Source: Mesotaenium endlicherianum (Eukaryota > Streptophyta > Zygnematophyceae > Zygnematales > Mesotaeniaceae). Taken from it: a stretch of DNA of 44,954 bases. Each line of letters opens with the position of its first letter. Position 1 is the first letter of the stretch. The DNA lies in the NCBI GenBank assembly GCA_009602735.1, contig WELA01010381.1:200465-245418 (forward strand). Direction: 5' to 3'. The notes under the pieces were generated by a model. It worked only from the letters and a program-made list of their open reading frames with translations, searched no databases and had not been told where the DNA came from. Made by a program: the position numbers and the translations under genes. Positions 21,642-30,959 of this stretch are shown here, one piece after another.

Positions 21642-23318
21642 TTAAGGGGTTGTTCCTGGGGCTTCAGGGTCAGGAGACGGAGATCTGGACCTAGATCTGG
21701 ACAGCCCTCTAGGTCTGTCAGCTGGCCTTCTAAAGAACCCTGTTTGCTCTAAAGTTGGCCCTCGAGGAGAACGGAGGATGGTGGCCTGCTCTTCAACCAC
21801 TTGGGTGTTGATTCCCACATAGACAGGCATTCCAGTAGGATGCTGAAATACATTGGCTAGAGGTACATGCCCCTGAGCGGAGGGGGAGGCTGGCATACCT
21901 CTGGCCCACCCGCGTGTCCCTCTTCTGGCACCCCTGTCCTCTGGGGATTTCTGTCTGTGTCTGCTGCCCAGTACAGTCAGATCAGCTTCTTCCCCTGCTT
22001 GGGCAGGTGGGCTGGGGGAGCGAGCGCGGGGTCCAGTTGTCGCCATAACGGGGATCACATTCCACACACCTGATCGTGGTTCTTTAGGAAGTGCCACTGC
22101 CTGTCCCTGGGTATCCTGAGTACCTGCTGCTGATGCTTCTCCTCTGCCTTGTTCTTCTTCCTCATCCTCCTCATCCTCCTCCTCGGAGAGAGTAGGGGTC
22201 TCGTCCACTAAGTCGTCCTGCTCCCTAGTAGACATGGAGTAGTCTACCGACCTCCCTTTCTTAGGGCGCGCTGGAGGTTGCTTGGCCTTCAGCCTACTGA
22301 TATCTATCCGGCCTGCATTCTTTGCCCATTTGACAAAGGCATGCTTTCCCTTAGAGAAGTAGTCTCTTCCCCTCCTCCTATGTTCCTTGGTCTCTGCATT
22401 CATATTGCTCAGGCATCCATTCAGCCTGGGGTCCCAAGGGGCAATGTGAGGTGGTAGGATGAGATAGCCGTCTAGGCCATAGTGGAAGTCATCCGGTTGG
22501 GCTCGGTCACACTCCTGCTTCTTATTTGTGACGGTCATCCACCTCCAGTCTGTTGGCTGCTGGTAGTACTGGGGTCCGTGCTCAGCCTTCCTCAGTTTAC
22601 ACGGGAACCAGTGGGGAGAGAACATCTGCTGTCCTGCTTCCCTGGCCAAGTACTCCCAGCTCCTTCTCTCAACTTCATTGTAAGCTGGCAGGAGTGTGAG
22701 GTAGAATACCGTATCCTTAAAGCTATCGGGCCGCATGCTCACCATCCGGATGAGTCTCTGATCTCCCACTATTCCCGGTATGGGGACCGGCTTGTCCTCT
22801 GAATCATCTGCGAGATACCGGGCCTGCTCTGCTGTATAGCCCACCATCTTAGCATAATCTTCGTAAAGGACCACGCCGGTGTGTGTCTCGATGTACCTGT
22901 CCAGTGCTGTAGCTCCTTCCTTCTGTAGCAGTGTTGTCTGTTCCAGCCTGTTGATCTCCTGGGCTGCCAGCAATGCTTCCTTCAGGTTATCGAAGTTTTG
23001 GCCACCCACCACAGTATACCTGTAAGTGGCCAAGCTCTTCTGTCTGTCCGCTTCAATCTTTTTTCTTTTCTCCTCTTCTGCCGCTGCCGCTTCTTCTTGC
23101 TGTTTCTTCTGTCTCTCCTCCTCAGCCTTCCTGAGGTTTTCCGCTTCCTGATCCTTCTTCCTCTGTGCCTCTTCTGCCGCCTCTTGTTGTTTGCGGACCC
23201 TTTCTTGTTCTCTCCTGGTGAGGGACGTCGCCGCCAGCTCCTTCTGGTATTGCTCCATTGTCCTCCTGGCTTCTTCTGCCTTGCGCTTTCTGTCCTCCTT
23301 TTGTGTGGTGGGCGCCAT
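21642..23318 (-). CDS. E4 third ORF, unknown function, between pol and 3' LTR
   Basis: 558 codons from ATG GCG at 23318, in the same orientation as gag and pol. I do not recognise a family. Residues about 5-97 are a K/E/R/Q-rich probable coiled coil. About 98-345 looks globular, with many W, Y and P (SHYWFP-like SPHWFPCKL, DWRWMTV, HIAPWDPRLNG). About 350-357 is basic (RPKKGRS), 378-390 is an acidic E/D run, and the C terminus is P/S/R-rich with an SRSRSRSPSP motif. There is no signal peptide or membrane segment, so it does not look like an envelope protein despite its envelope-like position. A splice acceptor lies one base before the ATG. It is intact although E4 pol has two stops. It may be a captured host gene or an element-specific accessory protein. 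Confidence 0.85.
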   Translation of the reverse strand: MAPTTQKEDRKRKAEEARRTMEQYQKELAATSLTRREQERVRKQQEAAEEAQRKKDQEAENLRKAEEERQKKQQEEAAAAEEEKRKKIEADRQKSLATYRYTVVGGQNFDNLKEALLAAQEINRLEQTTLLQKEGATALDRYIETHTGVVLYEDYAKMVGYTAEQARYLADDSEDKPVPIPGIVGDQRLIRMVSMRPDSFKDTVFYLTLLPAYNEVERRSWEYLAREAGQQMFSPHWFPCKLRKAEHGPQYYQQPTDWRWMTVTNKKQECDRAQPDDFHYGLDGYLILPPHIAPWDPRLNGCLSNMNAETKEHRRRGRDYFSKGKHAFVKWAKNAGRIDISRLKAKQPPARPKKGRSVDYSMSTREQDDLVDETPTLSEEEDEEDEEEEQGRGEASAAGTQDTQGQAVALPKEPRSGVWNVIPVMATTGPRARSPSPPAQAGEEADLTVLGSRHRQKSPEDRGARRGTRGWARGMPASPSAQGHVPLANVFQHPTGMPVYVGINTQVVEEQATILRSPRGPTLEQTGFFRRPADRPRGLSRSRSRSPSPDPEAPGTTP

Positions 23319-23319
23319 C

Positions 23320-23427
23320 CTGCACATGTAACCAGGGCACAAGTTAGTAGGATATGGACCTTTGTCATAGGGATTGCAGGAAGTATGTTAGTATTTAGTA
23401 TAGTGGCTTCGCTGCTGTTTACCTTAC
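23320..23427 (-). promoter_or_regulatory. Candidate 108-nt intron in the leader of the E4 third ORF
   Basis: On the sense strand a donor GTAAGG (23427-23422) is followed by a perfect TACTAAC branch-point sequence (23349-23343) and, about 20 nt later, the acceptor TTACATGTGCAG ending at 23320. The ATG of the third ORF follows after a single G. This could be a small leader intron, or the acceptor for a longer splice from the 5' leader. Only the signals are seen; splicing is inferred. Confidence 0.5.
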
Positions 23428-23585
23428 AGGATGATTGCTAAAAGTTGACGTAGTTGCGATGCGCTACACATAAACGTATGAGTGTGTTTTTATCGCTCTC
23501 GCTCACTAACTGTCATATATTTTCCCCTCCAACTTAAATGGAGACAGGACCGCCTGTCACCTTCCCGTGTCAACTGAAATGACAG
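23428..23585 (-). other. E4 spacer between pol and third ORF, with PPT-like copy
   Basis: Short spacer after the pol stop. 23525-23537 (CCCTCCAACTTAA on the plus strand) is a 13-base copy of 21531-21543, the purine tract beside the 3' LTR. It may be an internal or fossil polypurine tract left when the third ORF was acquired. Confidence 0.5.
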
Positions 23586-26500
23586 TTATGGAGGGACTCC
23601 AGCGGCCCGAAGGTGGAACCGTGTCAACGCCCCTTTGGCATTGGTCAAGTGGTCCTTAAACTCCCAAGTGTCCCCCGAGGCATCGTAACCCTTCCATCGA
23701 ATGAGGTATTTCATGACATATTTAGACGATCGACGGACCGAGCGAGCGTCTAAAATTTTATCGACCTCATATTCCTCAGGGTCTCCGTCCCGTAAAGCGG
23801 GGACCGGTCCCGGTTGGACAGGGAACCGACCTGTGAACAGTGTATCCCCTTTGATGTATGGTTCCAGGAAGGAGACATTAAAGACCGGGTGCCCCTTGTA
23901 TTTAGCTGACATGTTCAGTTTGTAAGCATTCTGACCGACACGACGGACCACCGAATATGGACCGACCCAAACAGGGCCAAGCTTTTTCTTGACCACACCG
24001 GGGAGGTACAGGTGCTAAGAATGCAGTTTGACTAAATCCCCCTTGGAAAATGTCAGTTCACGACGGTGTTGATTAGCGTATTTTTGTTGGTTTTCTTGGG
24101 CCGTGTGCAAGTTTCGTTGGACTTCTGACAGGGGGTCAGCAAACTCCTGAGTTAACTGGAGGGAGACCGGGTTGTCAATCCCTTCAGGGTGAGTTAAGGA
24201 TTCCCCTAGCACATCTAAAGGAGACTTAGGGACTCTACCCAGGCTGAGTTCAAAAGGAGTTTTGCCCGTTGACGCGTGCACCGCACTGTTGACCGCAAAC
24301 TGATTTTGAGGTTACAGGTCATCCCAATTATCTTGTTTTTGGTTAATATATGCTCTCAGCACCTCTTGCAGAACTCGATTAGTTCTTTCAGTCTGCCCAT
24401 CAGTCTGAGGGTGGTTTGCTGTGCTGAGCAGCTGTTTGACTCCCATTAACCCCATTAAAGCTCTCCAGAACTTAGAGGTGAATTTTGAGTCTCTGTCTGA
24501 GATGATATTAGAAGGGAGCCCATGTTGGCATACTACATGGTTGTAAAACTGTCTCGCTGTTTCGAGTGCAGTCACTTTGACAGTTGTGGGAATAAAAATG
24601 ACCATTTTTGTCAGTTTATCCACAACTACCAGTATTGAATCATGCCCGTTGGCAGTTCTTGGTAGTGAGACCACCCAGTCCATGGATATAGTTTCCCAGC
24701 GTCCCGCTGGGATGGGTAGCGGTTGCAAGAGACCTCCGGGTGGTGTGTGCCGAGACTTATTTCTCTGACACTGGTCACAGGACTTGACATATTTCAAGAC
24801 CTCCCGGGGTAACCCCTCCCAATGATAATGTTTTGCCAGTTTGCCAACAGTTTTGGCCTGCCCCAAATGTCCACCCAGGAGACTGTCATGAGCTTGACTC
24901 AGTAAGAGAGACCTTATTTCCAAATTATCAGGAATGACCAGCTTCAGCCTGCCTGAAGTGGTTTCAGTCACCCAGACCCCTCCCTTGAGCTTATACTCGA
25001 GTGCGGTAGCACGACACATACCAGTACTGGGGCTGGGCTCAAATGTTGGGTCAAAAAGATAGGCTTTCCTAAGTTGCTCAAGGAAGGACTTTTTCACCTT
25101 TAGTGAAGTGAGTGCTCTCAGGACTTTATCTACAGCATGCTGACTAAAGTTCCTTTCTTGCAAGTCAGGTCTTCTAGAGAGTGCATCAGCAGGATTCAAC
25201 TTCCCTGGTTTGTAGTCGATCTGGACTTGGAACTGCTCCAGCATCTGGCTCCAGCGGTTCTCCCTCCTCGACAGCTTGGACTTCTTCTGAAAGTGGGTCA
25301 GAGCTAGATGATCTGTAATCACCTTAAAAGCTTTACCATGTAAGTATGCTCTCCACTGTTTGAGTACATGAATGATAGCTAGCAGCTCTTTATCATGCAC
25401 TGAGTAATTAATCTCCGCTGGATTAAATTTCATAGACTCATACAACACAGGATGCCACTCCTGCCGTACCTTACCATCCTTTGTGGTTTTGTCAGCAGGC
25501 TGCAACAAAATAGCACCCATGGCAAAATCAGAGGCATCAGTAACCACCTGCACCGGTTTGCTGGGGTCATACACGGCTAGCACTGGGGCAGAACAAAGGG
25601 CATCTTTAAGGGTCTGGAAGGCAGCCTGCTGCTCTTCCCCCCACACATACCCGATGTCTTTCTTAGTAAGGTCAGTCAGTTTACTGGCCTTTGTGGAATA
25701 ATTCTCAATAAATCTCCTATAGTAGTTAGCCAACCCGAGGAAGGATCTAACTTCAGAGACAGACTGTGGTACTGGCCAGTCCCTTATGGTCTGGACTTTC
25801 TTAGGATCCACACTGATGCCCTCTTTACTGACAACGTGGCCTAAGAATTCAATACTTTCCTTAAAGAAATCACACTTGCTCATTTTAGCATACAAGTGAT
25901 TTTTCCGCAGAGTGTCCAGCACTTTCTTTAAGTGTTCAGTGTGCTGAGCTTCATCTTTAGAGAAAATTAAAATATCATCCAGGAAAACTTGCACAAACTT
26001 ATCCAAATAAGGTCTGAAAATGTCATTCATAGCACCCATAAAGGTAGCAGGAGCATTAGTCAGTCCAAATGGCATCACGTTGAACTCATAGTGTCCATAA
26101 CGTGTGCGGAAAGCAGTCTTGTGTTCATCCCCCTCAGCAATTCTGATTTGATGATAACCACTCTTGAGATCTATCTTACTGAACACCTTAGCGCCAGACA
26201 GGGTATCAAGCAAGTCCTCGATTCTGGGTAAAGCATACTTGTTCTTTACTGTAATTCTGTTCAGGGCTCTGTAATCCACACACATCCGCATACTGCCATC
26301 CTTTTTCTTAACAAATAGGATAGGTGCGCCGTACGGTGATTTACTGGGAGAAATGTAACCATTTTCCTCCAGCTCTGCAATCTGTGTTTTCAACTCCTCG
26401 CTCTCCAAATAAGACAAGCCATAAGTGCGTTGCCAGGGTGGCTGGCTACCAGGTAATAGATCAATCCTATGATCTACTTCCCTTTTAGGGGGTAGTCCTG

Positions 26501-27302
26501 GAGGCATGTTAAACACATCAGTGTACTGAGCAACAATTTTTGCAGCAGTAGGGTGCTCCGGAGGGCTTACCTTTTTCTCAACCACTTCTTCAGGTTGAGG
26601 AGGTACCTCTCTTAGCAGCAGACAGAACATTCTGTCTTCCTTCTGGTTCCAGCTTTTGACGAACTCCATTGCATTCAGCAACTTGCATCCTTCTGGAAGC
26701 CTCTTCTTTTCCTTCATTTGCCATCCACACAGGACAAGAGGAAGAGCACTGGTGGGTGCCAAGTCAGTCTGCCCATCACTGGCTCCTCTCACTTTAACTG
26801 TACCTCTGCTCCAACACACTTCAGCTTGATGTCTATTAAGCCAGGACCTGCCTAGCACGAGATCATAAAAGCCAGTGTTGAGTACCTCAAATGTAAGCGT
26901 TTCAGTTAGAACTGCAATGCCAGAACCTAACTGGACCTCAATAGGCTTGGTTATAACTCCTCCCGGGATACTTGAGGCATCTCCAAGGAATATTTTTCTA
27001 TTCCCTTGGGTGACAGTAGGCAGCCTTAGCCGCTTAACTAAGTCCTTGTGAATAAAAGTATGTGACGCCCCTCCGTCAACAAATGCCCTCACCTTCCTAC
27101 CTGCAATCATGCAATGCAGTAGGATAGGGGGGACTGTCTTTTCCTGACTTTCGCATTGTTCTCCTGACGTAGCAAAGAAATGTTGGACATCAGGTGGAAC
27201 AAGAGCATCCAGAGTGTGCACTCTCTGGACGTCTATATTACTGATGGTCTCCTTTATCTGTTTGTCAGGCATGCATAGTGAATCCAGTTCAGCAGGACCC
27301 AT
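23586..27302 (-). pseudogene. E4 Pol polyprotein with two in-frame stops
   Basis: A single frame -1 to gag and open upstream of the ATG at 27302, consistent with frameshift expression. The protease motif is D-G-G (residues 76-78) instead of the usual D-S/T-G. RT has VDYRALNR and the catalytic FLDD at 440-443. RNase H (TDASDFAMG), the integrase HHCC domain, and the core with MDW, SDRDSKF and TERTNR follow. TAA at 24312-24314 interrupts after NWDDL, just past the integrase core, and TAG at 24015-24017 after LVKLHS. The same frame then continues to a chromodomain (EEYEVDKIL, LIRWKGY, DTWEF) and ends at 23586. RT and the integrase core remain translatable, but the chromodomain is cut off. Confidence 0.93.
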
Positions 27303-27370
27303 AATACCTGCTACGAGGGCAGCTAGTGACGACTCACTATCTCTAGCATCCTCACAGTCAGTAGACTGGA

Positions 27371-28849
27371 TTACTGACTGTTGCTGTCTTTTAAAGGCTG
27401 GTCTTTTCTCTCGACCTTAGGCAGGTGCTTGACCGGACACTGTTCTCTGTAGTGGCCTTTCTGCTGACAATGGTAGCAAGTAGATTTTGCTGAGGCTGGT
27501 CTCGGCTTAGTCCTACCACCACCCCTTCCATAGCCACCTCGAGAGGGACCACCTCTACCTCTAGACTGAATAGCATTGTACTCATACTCATATTCATCAC
27601 CCTGATTATCCTCAGCCTGGTCTCCTTCAACTGCATTGTAGGAACCGTGGGGCTTTTTGACAATCTTAGACACCAAAGCGTTACTCTGGCGCTTGTGATT
27701 GAACTGCTGCTGATCCCAGGCGTCAGCATCCTGGATCAAGTCAGCCAGTTTCTCATACTTTTTCTCAGCAAAATGACCAGAGACCTCGGATTTCAAGCCA
27801 TACCTGAAGTATGCTATCCTATACCGTTCTGGCAAATCAGGCTGCTTCATCATGTTCTCTTGGAACTTTTGAGCAAACTCAGCAACTGAAGTGGTCTGCT
27901 TCAGTGTCAGGGAGATCATCGCATAGATAGCTTTCTCCTGCTGGTTGATGACATCAAACTTCTCATGCAACTTCTCGACAAACTCTACCCACGTAGGGTC
28001 ACCGAGTTGCCGAGCCTTACGCTCTTCCTTCCAGTAAAGCCACCAGTCTGCGGCACTGCCTTTCAGTAGCGCACCGGTGTGCCTGACCTTCTCGTAATCT
28101 TGCAGTTCTGGGTAGTTCTCCAGCCACTGCTCAACATCCGCGAGAAACTTGATCAGGTAATATTTTCTGTTTCCCTCAGGATCATAGTCCTGGGGAGGTT
28201 TCGGCTTGGGCTTACTAGGCCCTCGGCCACCACCACTAGTGGTGTGAGACCCCAGTTGGTCTCTGTCCCGGAGTAGGGACATTATGATTCTTTTGTCCTC
28301 CTGCTGGGACTGATACATGGTCGCCATTTGCGACTGCATCTGAACGAACAATGCTCCCAAGTCTACATTTTGGGGTGGTAGATTAGCAAATGCAGCAGCA
28401 GCATTGGCATCTACTCGCTGAGTAGTGTCCTCAACAATCCCTCTTGCTCCTGCAGCAGCAATTCCTGCCGCATTCAGCCGGTCACGTATTTGACCTAGGG
28501 GTACATTGAGTTGTACGGCAGGAGGTGGGTTCAGAACATTGGCCCTTGATGCCATAAGTTCTTCAACAGTGCGCTCGTCAGCTGGCTGTCCTTCCCTCCT
28601 TTGTATATCTTCAGCGGCCTTTGCTACTTGTTCAGCTTCTAGTCTGGCTATCTCCTCCTCAGCTTGCTGAGCTGCGACTGAGGCAATAGCAGCTGCCTCA
28701 TCTGCAGCCTCCCTAGCTGCAGTATCCGCTACTGCTTCCGAATAGGTACGGTTTCCCGCTACATGGCTTTCCGCCTGGTTTTCGACATTCTCGTTATCCT
28801 GGTTCTCCATGTCTCGGGAGTTGCTAGTTTGAGACCTTGTCCTTACCAT
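27371..28849 (-). CDS. E4 Gag
   Basis: 492 codons. The ATG is 34 nt from the 5' LTR. Residues about 20-130 are A/E/Q-rich and probably helical. The Gag capsid domain spans about 215-375 ([44 protein letters not shown]). An RGG-rich segment ([18 protein letters not shown]) precedes a CCHC knuckle, [14 protein letters not shown], near the C terminus, both RNA-binding features. The start codon is immediately followed by GTAAGG, a donor-like sequence. The end of the frame carries an in-register slippery heptamer. Confidence 0.95.
   Translation of the reverse strand: MVRTRSQTSNSRDMENQDNENVENQAESHVAGNRTYSEAVADTAAREAADEAAAIASVAAQQAEEEIARLEAEQVAKAAEDIQRREGQPADERTVEELMASRANVLNPPPAVQLNVPLGQIRDRLNAAGIAAAGARGIVEDTTQRVDANAAAAFANLPPQNVDLGALFVQMQSQMATMYQSQQEDKRIIMSLLRDRDQLGSHTTSGGGRGPSKPKPKPPQDYDPEGNRKYYLIKFLADVEQWLENYPELQDYEKVRHTGALLKGSAADWWLYWKEERKARQLGDPTWVEFVEKLHEKFDVINQQEKAIYAMISLTLKQTTSVAEFAQKFQENMMKQPDLPERYRIAYFRYGLKSEVSGHFAEKKYEKLADLIQDADAWDQQQFNHKRQSNALVSKIVKKPHGSYNAVEGDQAEDNQGDEYEYEYNAIQSRGRGGPSRGGYGRGGGRTKPRPASAKSTCYHCQQKGHYREQCPVKHLPKVERKDQPLKDSNSQ
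27389..27395 (-). promoter_or_regulatory. E4 -1 ribosomal frameshift site (T TTA AAA)
   Basis: On the sense strand gag reads CCT TTA AAA GAC, which places T TTA AAA in the proper X XXY YYZ register 15 nt before the gag stop (27371-27373). Slipping one base back continues into the open Pol frame. No stimulatory structure was established. Confidence 0.75.
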
Positions 28850-28870
28850 ACAAAGAAGACTGTGATAACT

Positions 28871-28882
28871 GCTCCGATACCA
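28871..28882 (-). other. E4 primer-binding site (initiator tRNA-Met type)
   Basis: The sense strand reads TGGTATCGGAGC one base after the 5' LTR. This is identical to the site in E1 and E2, although the families are unrelated in LTR sequence. Confidence 0.88.
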
Positions 28883-28883
28883 C

Positions 28884-29604
28884 TGAAATGAATCGACTTA
28901 CCAAATAGGCGATTAACAATTAATAAAGATCTTTATATCAGCAAGTAATCTTGATGGTAATTTCCGTTAACTGGTTAAACGGCAAAGGACAATACACTAG
29001 CAGTGAATAATACTCGTAAGTCAAATGCGAGTAAACTAGCATCAATAATGCAAATCAGTAAACTCATACATAAGCAAGGTTAGAAGACAGTGCGTATCAA
29101 TGGCTTCTCGCCTTGGATTCAGATCTCTCTCAGTAAGCTGTACAAGAGAGTTGGCCTCGTTTCCGAATGCCGAACTCGAGAGCAATGCCTAGCGTATGTA
29201 CATGGAATGAGTTTACTGTTCAACGGTCAGTGCGATGGCACCGCCTACCCGGGAGTTAACCACGTTGGTAGGACCTCGGTTAACCAAATCCACCGCCATC
29301 TCCCATCATCCCGAATAGCCATCCATCATAGGGATGTCATCTGGCTATTCATCTAGCATATCGCACTTAGATGCATATCAAGGCAATTCGCTGCTACCGA
29401 GTACGAAAGTCAGCTTGCTGTCAAAGAATGTGTCAGCAAGCTGACTTATATGGACTTTCAGCCTGCTGCTTTCGACTGAGTCAGCAAACTGATAATTATG
29501 TAAAGTCCAGCAGACTGACTATTAACTAAAGTTCAGCAGGCTGAACTTAATTAACTATTATATTTAAATGAATATTATATCGACTAATATACTGATTCAT
29601 TACA
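28884..29604 (-). repeat. E4 5' LTR
   Basis: 721 bp. It contains a perfect 14-bp inverted repeat, AAGTCAGCTTGCTG at 29407-29420 with its complement at 29434-29447, and further CAGCAGGCTG-type palindromes. A TATAAAG string lies near the inner end on the sense strand, but the transcription start cannot be placed. Confidence 0.95.
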
Positions 29605-29609
29605 AGAGT

Positions 29610-30959
29610 GGTGGTACCTGACATCAAGGAGCTACGAGACTTACTACTAGCGGAGCATCATGATTGCTTATATGCTGGACACTTTGAAAGCGAGAAGACG
29701 GCAAGCGTGCTGAAGCGAGAGTACTATTGGAGAAATATGGACAAGGACATCGAGGAGTGGTTCAGGAATTGTGATGCGTGCCAGAGAAACAAGACACCAA
29801 ACCAAAAGAAGGGAGGTACATTGCAATCCTGCCTATTCTAGAGTATCCTTGGGAGCAGATTGCTATGGACTTCATCACATCGTTACCAGTCAGTGGTCAA
29901 GGGCACGATGCAGTATGGGTTGTGTCTGATAGACTCAGCAAGATGGCTCACTTCATTCCCATGAAGGAGACTTCTACGGCAGCGGATGTGGCACGGCTAT
30001 TCTTTGATCATATTTTCAGGCTACATGGGTTGCCGAAGGTGATTGTTTCAGATCAGGATCCAAGGTTTACTAGCAACTTTTGGCGGTCATTGTTTACTTC
30101 GATGGGGGCCAAGATGAGCACTTCCTATCACCCTCAGACAGACGGGCAGAGTGAGAGGCTCAACAGAACTCTCCAAGAGGTGCTCAGGAGTTTCACTATG
30201 GAGGATCCTTCAGAGTGGGACAAGAAGCTGCCAAGATTGGAGTTTGCCTACAACAACAGCATGCAGGGATCCACCAAGCAGTCACCATTCGCTATGGTTT
30301 ATGGGCGAGAAGTATATCATCCAGGGAACATCTTGTTGGAGAAGGCCAAGGAGACTCAGGTTCCTACTACACAAGCTTTTATGGAGCAGATGGCCAACAT
30401 TTGGGATATAGCGAAGACGTGTATTCGGGAGGCACAGGAAGAGCAGGTCAAGCATGCTAAAAAGCACAGGAGGGAAGTGACATTCCATGTGGGCGACAAA
30501 GTACTCTTGTCCACAGAGAACCTACCTTTTACAGGCAAGAGGAAACTGCGGGCATGATTTACAGGTCCCTTTGTAGTGCTCAAGCAGGTGAATCCAGTGG
30601 CCTACAAGTTGAAACTTCCTTCAGGCTAGCGTATCCATGATGTGTTCCATGTCAATTGTCTACAGCCATACGTTGACCCGAATGAAGGACATCCAGGACG
30701 ACTACCTACACCGCCACCACCGGTCGAGATCGATGATGTATTGGAGTACGAAGTGGAGGCGATTGTCGGCGATCGACGAGTCAAGCGAGGTCAACAATTT
30801 GTCCAAGAGTATCTGGTCAAGTGGAAAGGCTACCATGCGGACGACAACACTTGGGAGCAAGAGGCCAACTTGACTCACTGTAAGAGTAAGTTGAGACGTT
30901 ATCTGCAGAATGCGTCAAGGACGTCGCATCTTGAGGAGGGGGATGATGTAAGGTCATAG
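29610..30959 (+). pseudogene. E3 Pol, integrase and chromodomain part (broken)
   Basis: Resumes E3 pol after E4 (VVPDIKELRDLLLAEHHD). The HHCC zinc-binding domain runs to CDACQRNK. A one-base shift near 29827 moves the frame, after which the integrase core is preserved with MDFI, VSDQDPRF and the glutamate in QSERLNR. Stops lie at 30555-30557 (TGA) and about 30627 (TAG). In the same downstream frame, YEVEAIVGDRRV and LVKWKGYHADDNTWE form a C-terminal chromodomain, ending at 30959 inside the 3' LTR. Confidence 0.92.

Larger units (their letters stand above)
20811..29604 (-). mobile_element. E4: chromovirus with an extra 3' ORF, nested in E3
   Basis: An 8794-bp element on the minus strand, inserted between RNase H and integrase of E3 with the perfect target duplication AGAGT (20806-20810 and 29605-29609). 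LTRs are 20811-21528 and 28884-29604. Their ends are TGAAATGAATC and GATTCATTACA, an 11-bp terminal inverted repeat with one mismatch. In sense order: 5' LTR, primer-binding site, gag (28849-27371), pol in the -1 frame (to 23586, two internal stops), an additional 558-codon ORF (23318-21642), a purine tract and the 3' LTR. The LTRs differ at roughly 20 positions by eye, so it is older than E1/E2 and younger than E3. It is not closely related to E1 by protein sequence. Confidence 0.96.

Noticed and set aside
21642..23318. Third ORF of E4 as a retroviral envelope gene
   Set aside because: The position fits, but there is no signal peptide, transmembrane helix or cysteine pattern of an envelope protein.
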